From the NCBI RefSeq assembly GCF_016102005.1, contig NZ_JACFPL010000002.1:310001-374000 (forward strand): 64,000 bases of DNA, given 5' to 3'. Positions 61,851-64,000 of this stretch are shown here, piece by piece; within the stretch, counting starts at the first letter, position 1, and each line of letters begins with the position of its first letter. This stretch comes from Bifidobacterium choladohabitans. GTDB taxonomy: Bacteria; Actinomycetota; Actinomycetes; Actinomycetales; Bifidobacteriaceae. The notes beneath the pieces were generated by a model. The model saw only the letters and a list, made by a program, of their open reading frames with translations, was not told the origin of the DNA and did not search any database. A program made the translations under genes and the position numbers.

Positions 61851-61878
61851 GGGCCACCCGGGTGATCTCGGGTGGCCC
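61851..61878. terminator. bidirectional hairpin between convergent genes
   Basis: GGGCCACCCG pairs perfectly with CGGGTGGCCC over 10 bp around an 8 nt loop. It lies 40 nt beyond the stop of the minus-strand HAD gene. T tracts are short on both sides. Confidence 0.7.
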
Positions 61879-61917
61879 CCTGAAGCATAAATGTGGTTCT
61901 ATGCAGTTCTGGCCGAC

Positions 61918-62649
61918 TCAGTGCTGGGTATGGTCGTTGTCGAAGTAATCATCGACAGCTTGGCACAGCTGGTCAACCTGCTCGATGATTCGGTAGCATC
62001 CGTGAGATTCCAGTTCTCCGGGTTCGGCATAGCCCCAGCGGCATCCTAGGCAGTCCAGACCGGTTTCCAAGGCGCCATCGGCATCGGTCCAGCGGTCACC
62101 GACCATAAGGGCCCTGTCGCCGGGTTTTGCATTGAAGCCAAGCTGCTCAAGTGCGTAGGTGATGACCTGGGCTTTGGTGATCCGTGTGGAGTCCTTGCTG
62201 GCTCCATAGACACCATCCACCAGTGGTGTCAGCCCGAAGTGGTCGCAGACCGGCAGAGCCTGATACTCGGGTTTGCAGGTGGCCACAGCCAATGTCAGAC
62301 CGTGTTCGCGCATACGACTCAGCTGTTCGGGGATGCCGTCGAAGACCTTGGCGAGCAGTCGTCCAGGGACCTGTTGCCCAGGATGCTCGGGATCCTCGAA
62401 TGCTGCTATCTCGCTATAGTAGTGCCGGTAGATTTGAACGCCCCTGTCGACGTCTTCCTCTCTGATGCCGTTGTGGCGCAAGGACACTTCGATAGCTGGT
62501 CCGATGAATCGTCGAAGCGCGCTCTCATCGGGCACAGGATGACCAAGCTCTTTGAAAGTTTGCATCACAGAGGCGATAATGCCCGGATGAGAAGCTGTCA
62601 GGGTGCCGTCCAGATCCAACAGAACCAGGCGGCGCGGTGATTTACTCAT
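61918..62649 (-). CDS. HAD-family phosphatase, phosphoglycolate phosphatase-like
   Basis: 243 aa hydrolase. The nucleophile motif LLDLDGTLT (D12) opens the protein, the second motif is VATCKP and GDRWTDADGA ends the core; an alpha-helical cap lies between. Such enzymes act on phosphoglycolate, nucleotides or PPi; the substrate is not evident. The start overlaps the rbpA stop by 8 nt, so the two are translationally coupled. Confidence 0.88.
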   Translation of the reverse strand: MSKSPRRLVLLDLDGTLTASHPGIIASVMQTFKELGHPVPDESALRRFIGPAIEVSLRHNGIREEDVDRGVQIYRHYYSEIAAFEDPEHPGQQVPGRLLAKVFDGIPEQLSRMREHGLTLAVATCKPEYQALPVCDHFGLTPLVDGVYGASKDSTRITKAQVITYALEQLGFNAKPGDRALMVGDRWTDADGALETGLDCLGCRWGYAEPGELESHGCYRIIEQVDQLCQAVDDYFDNDHTQH

Positions 62650-62989
62650 AGTCGGGGAACCATCCTTCGCGGTGCATTTTCAGGCGCTTGTCCAGCACAG
62701 CCTTGAGCTCGTCTTCGGACCGACGCTCCAGCAGCATGTCCCAGTGGGTCCTGGTCGGCTTGCCGGTCTTGCCGGACTCCTGCTCGTCATGTCCCTCAAG
62801 GTGAGCGATCTGCCCGCAGCGGCACTCCCACTCCTGCGGCACTTCTGCACCCTCAGCCAGCGGCAGAATGGTCCGATGGCCCTTGGGGCAGATGTAGGCG
62901 ACCTCGCTGCGTGCCGCGAAGTCCACATTCTGATCGGATTCCAGGGACTTCGCCCCAATGCTCATGCCGCGAAGACTGCGCTCTGCCAT
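62642..62989 (-). CDS. rbpA: RNA polymerase-binding protein RbpA
   Basis: 115 aa actinobacterial transcription factor that binds group 1/2 sigma factors and stabilises the open complex. The N-terminal tail with SLRGMSIGAKSLES, the core zinc-type fold (CPKGH and CRCG) and the C-terminal sigma-interacting segment TRTHWDMLLERRSEDEL are all visible. Start ATG has GGAGG seven nt upstream. It is a strong taxonomic marker for Actinobacteria. Confidence 0.95.
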   Translation of the reverse strand: MAERSLRGMSIGAKSLESDQNVDFAARSEVAYICPKGHRTILPLAEGAEVPQEWECRCGQIAHLEGHDEQESGKTGKPTRTHWDMLLERRSEDELKAVLDKRLKMHREGWFPDYE

Positions 62990-63073
62990 GATTCCTCCAT
63001 ACTCGTGTCCGTCACTGCCTCCAAGCTACAGAACAGTGTTGACCTGAAACTTATTCCCTGATTGGGCCCGTGT

Positions 63074-64000
63074 TCACTCCACGCCGGTGTATGCCACAAT
63101 GCCGCGATTGACCTGGTCGGCGGCGATGCTGGCAGTCCTGGCCAGGTGATGCCCTCCCCTGCCCAGGTAGGGTTCCACCTGGACGATCTGGGTGAGCACG
63201 TCGGACAGGCGCTTGGCGTTGCGCACGAAGTCCCCCGCCGTCAGATCGCTGTCACGCAGGATGGTGGTCAGCGAGTCGCCGCAGGCCCAGTCGTAGATGG
63301 TCGGCCCCAAGCCGAAGTCGAGTTCCGGGGGCAGCTCCAATCCGGCCTGATCGCAGCGTTCCTGCACCTGGGACCACTGACGCTTCATATCCTCCATGGC
63401 TTCGACCAGTCTGGGAGCCCGGTATCCGGCCCTCTCCCCCGGCTGCTCCCCTACCCCACGGCGGGATTCGTAGACCAGTCCGGAGACTGCGGCCGCCAGC
63501 TCGGGGGGCTCCAGATCGTCGAGGATGCCCCGATCCAGAATCTCGGCAAGGCTCAGATCCTGTTCGCTGTATATTCGCCGAAGCAGTTGGCCCTTCCGGG
63601 TCAGTCGGCAGTCGTCGGGATCCACAGCCCGGGTGTAGCGCAGGTCGGCCAGAATCTGGCAGATCCTGTCGAACTGGCGTGAGACCGACCCCGTTTTGGA
63701 TTCGTACTGCTCCCGGGTGCGCTGCAGCTCCTTGTCCATGCGGATCCACCGGTTCCCCCAGCGCAGGTGCTTGGGCAGGTCCGGGCACTGGCGGCAGGGA
63801 TGGTTGCGCTCCTGCTCGCGCAGCTGGTCGATGTGCCGATCAAGGTCGCGGAATGCCCGGTCGCGGGCCTTCTCGCTGGTGAATCGCTGACGCTTCAGGC
63901 GGCGGCGATCGTTCTTCTGGGCCGAGGATAGGGCCGCACGGATGCGCATGAATTCGATCAGATCGCCACGGCTGCATTGGGCGGCTTTCCTGTAGTCCTC
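63074..64000 (-). CDS. helY: HelY-like DEAD/DEAH helicase, C-terminal part (partial)
   Basis: The frame is open from the window edge and ends at 63074, giving the last 308 residues. Visible family features are the basic linker (SAQKNDRRRLKRQRFTSEKA), CRQCPDLPKHLRWGNR, GQLLRRIYSEQDLSLAEIL and the DSHCT end (IYDWACGDSLTTIL). The catalytic helicase motifs lie outside the window. HelY/Ski2-type helicases act on RNA; in actinobacteria the gene is commonly close to tat or pafBC genes, which cannot be checked here. The 84 nt to rbpA shows no terminator. Confidence 0.88.
   Translation of the reverse strand, partial: EDYRKAAQCSRGDLIEFMRIRAALSSAQKNDRRRLKRQRFTSEKARDRAFRDLDRHIDQLREQERNHPCRQCPDLPKHLRWGNRWIRMDKELQRTREQYESKTGSVSRQFDRICQILADLRYTRAVDPDDCRLTRKGQLLRRIYSEQDLSLAEILDRGILDDLEPPELAAAVSGLVYESRRGVGEQPGERAGYRAPRLVEAMEDMKRQWSQVQERCDQAGLELPPELDFGLGPTIYDWACGDSLTTILRDSDLTAGDFVRNAKRLSDVLTQIVQVEPYLGRGGHHLARTASIAADQVNRGIVAYTGVE

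Noticed and set aside
1-64000. CRISPR array, insertion sequence, prophage or integron
   Set aside because: No regularly spaced repeats, transposase, integrase or phage structural genes were seen on either strand.

Overview
The window is a gene-dense, GC-rich actinobacterial chromosome segment that reads as Bifidobacterium or a close relative. Lineage markers are RbpA, a HelY-type helicase, a GarA-type FHA protein inside the pgsA-DUF881-Sbp-DUF881-FHA-MerR block, a GuaB3 protein, a TrpC-TrpB fusion, a GH51 arabinofuranosidase, and leucyl-tRNA synthetase and PRPP synthetase of actinobacterial type. No insertion sequence, prophage, CRISPR array or rRNA was seen. The segment looks like stable core chromosome with a few accessory catabolic genes.

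Layout. 1-1725: tail of an unknown gene, then an ABC ATPase/ABC-2 permease pair. 1743-8527: thrC (minus), divergent from glyA, then proA, an unknown acidic protein, nadD and prs. 8610-14423: tRNA-Gln, a NagD-like HAD hydrolase, glmU, rsfS, a histidine phosphatase, a two-TM low-complexity membrane protein and glycerol dehydrogenase. 14503-18040 (minus): an ADP-ribosylglycohydrolase-family protein, an NCS1 permease and a PfkB kinase, a set resembling E. coli yegTUV; this is the best candidate here for a poorly described pathway. 18390-25461: tRNA-Ala, a 2-hydroxyacid dehydrogenase coupled to a DUF1287 protein, a CorA channel, an orphan solute-binding lipoprotein and leuS.

25567-32244: a tightly overlapping run comEA-comEC-holA-tsaE-tsaB-rimI-tsaD followed by tRNA-Asn. 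It joins DNA-uptake-type genes, a clamp-loader subunit and the t6A tRNA-modification enzymes. 32640-44565: GH51 arabinofuranosidase, an M23-like exported protein, two long-chain acyl-CoA synthetase paralogues, a periplasmic-binding-protein-like lipoprotein, icd, guaB3, an Rv3235-like protein and peptide deformylase. 44791-50431: the rpsB-tsf-pyrH-frr-cdsA-rlmN translation/membrane cluster.

50546-57846: scattered histidine and tryptophan genes (hisF, hisI, trpCB fusion, trpA, then lgt, rpe, hisE, hisG). 57851-61646: pgsA, two DUF881 proteins, Sbp, the FHA protein and a MerR regulator, in the order known from the mycobacterial Rv1822-Rv1828 region but without gcvH. 61918-64000 (minus): a HAD phosphatase overlapping rbpA, and the C-terminal part of a HelY-like helicase that runs off the window.

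Many adjacent genes share 1-8 nt stop/start overlaps, so translational coupling is common. Start sites were chosen by ribosome-binding-site position and family length.
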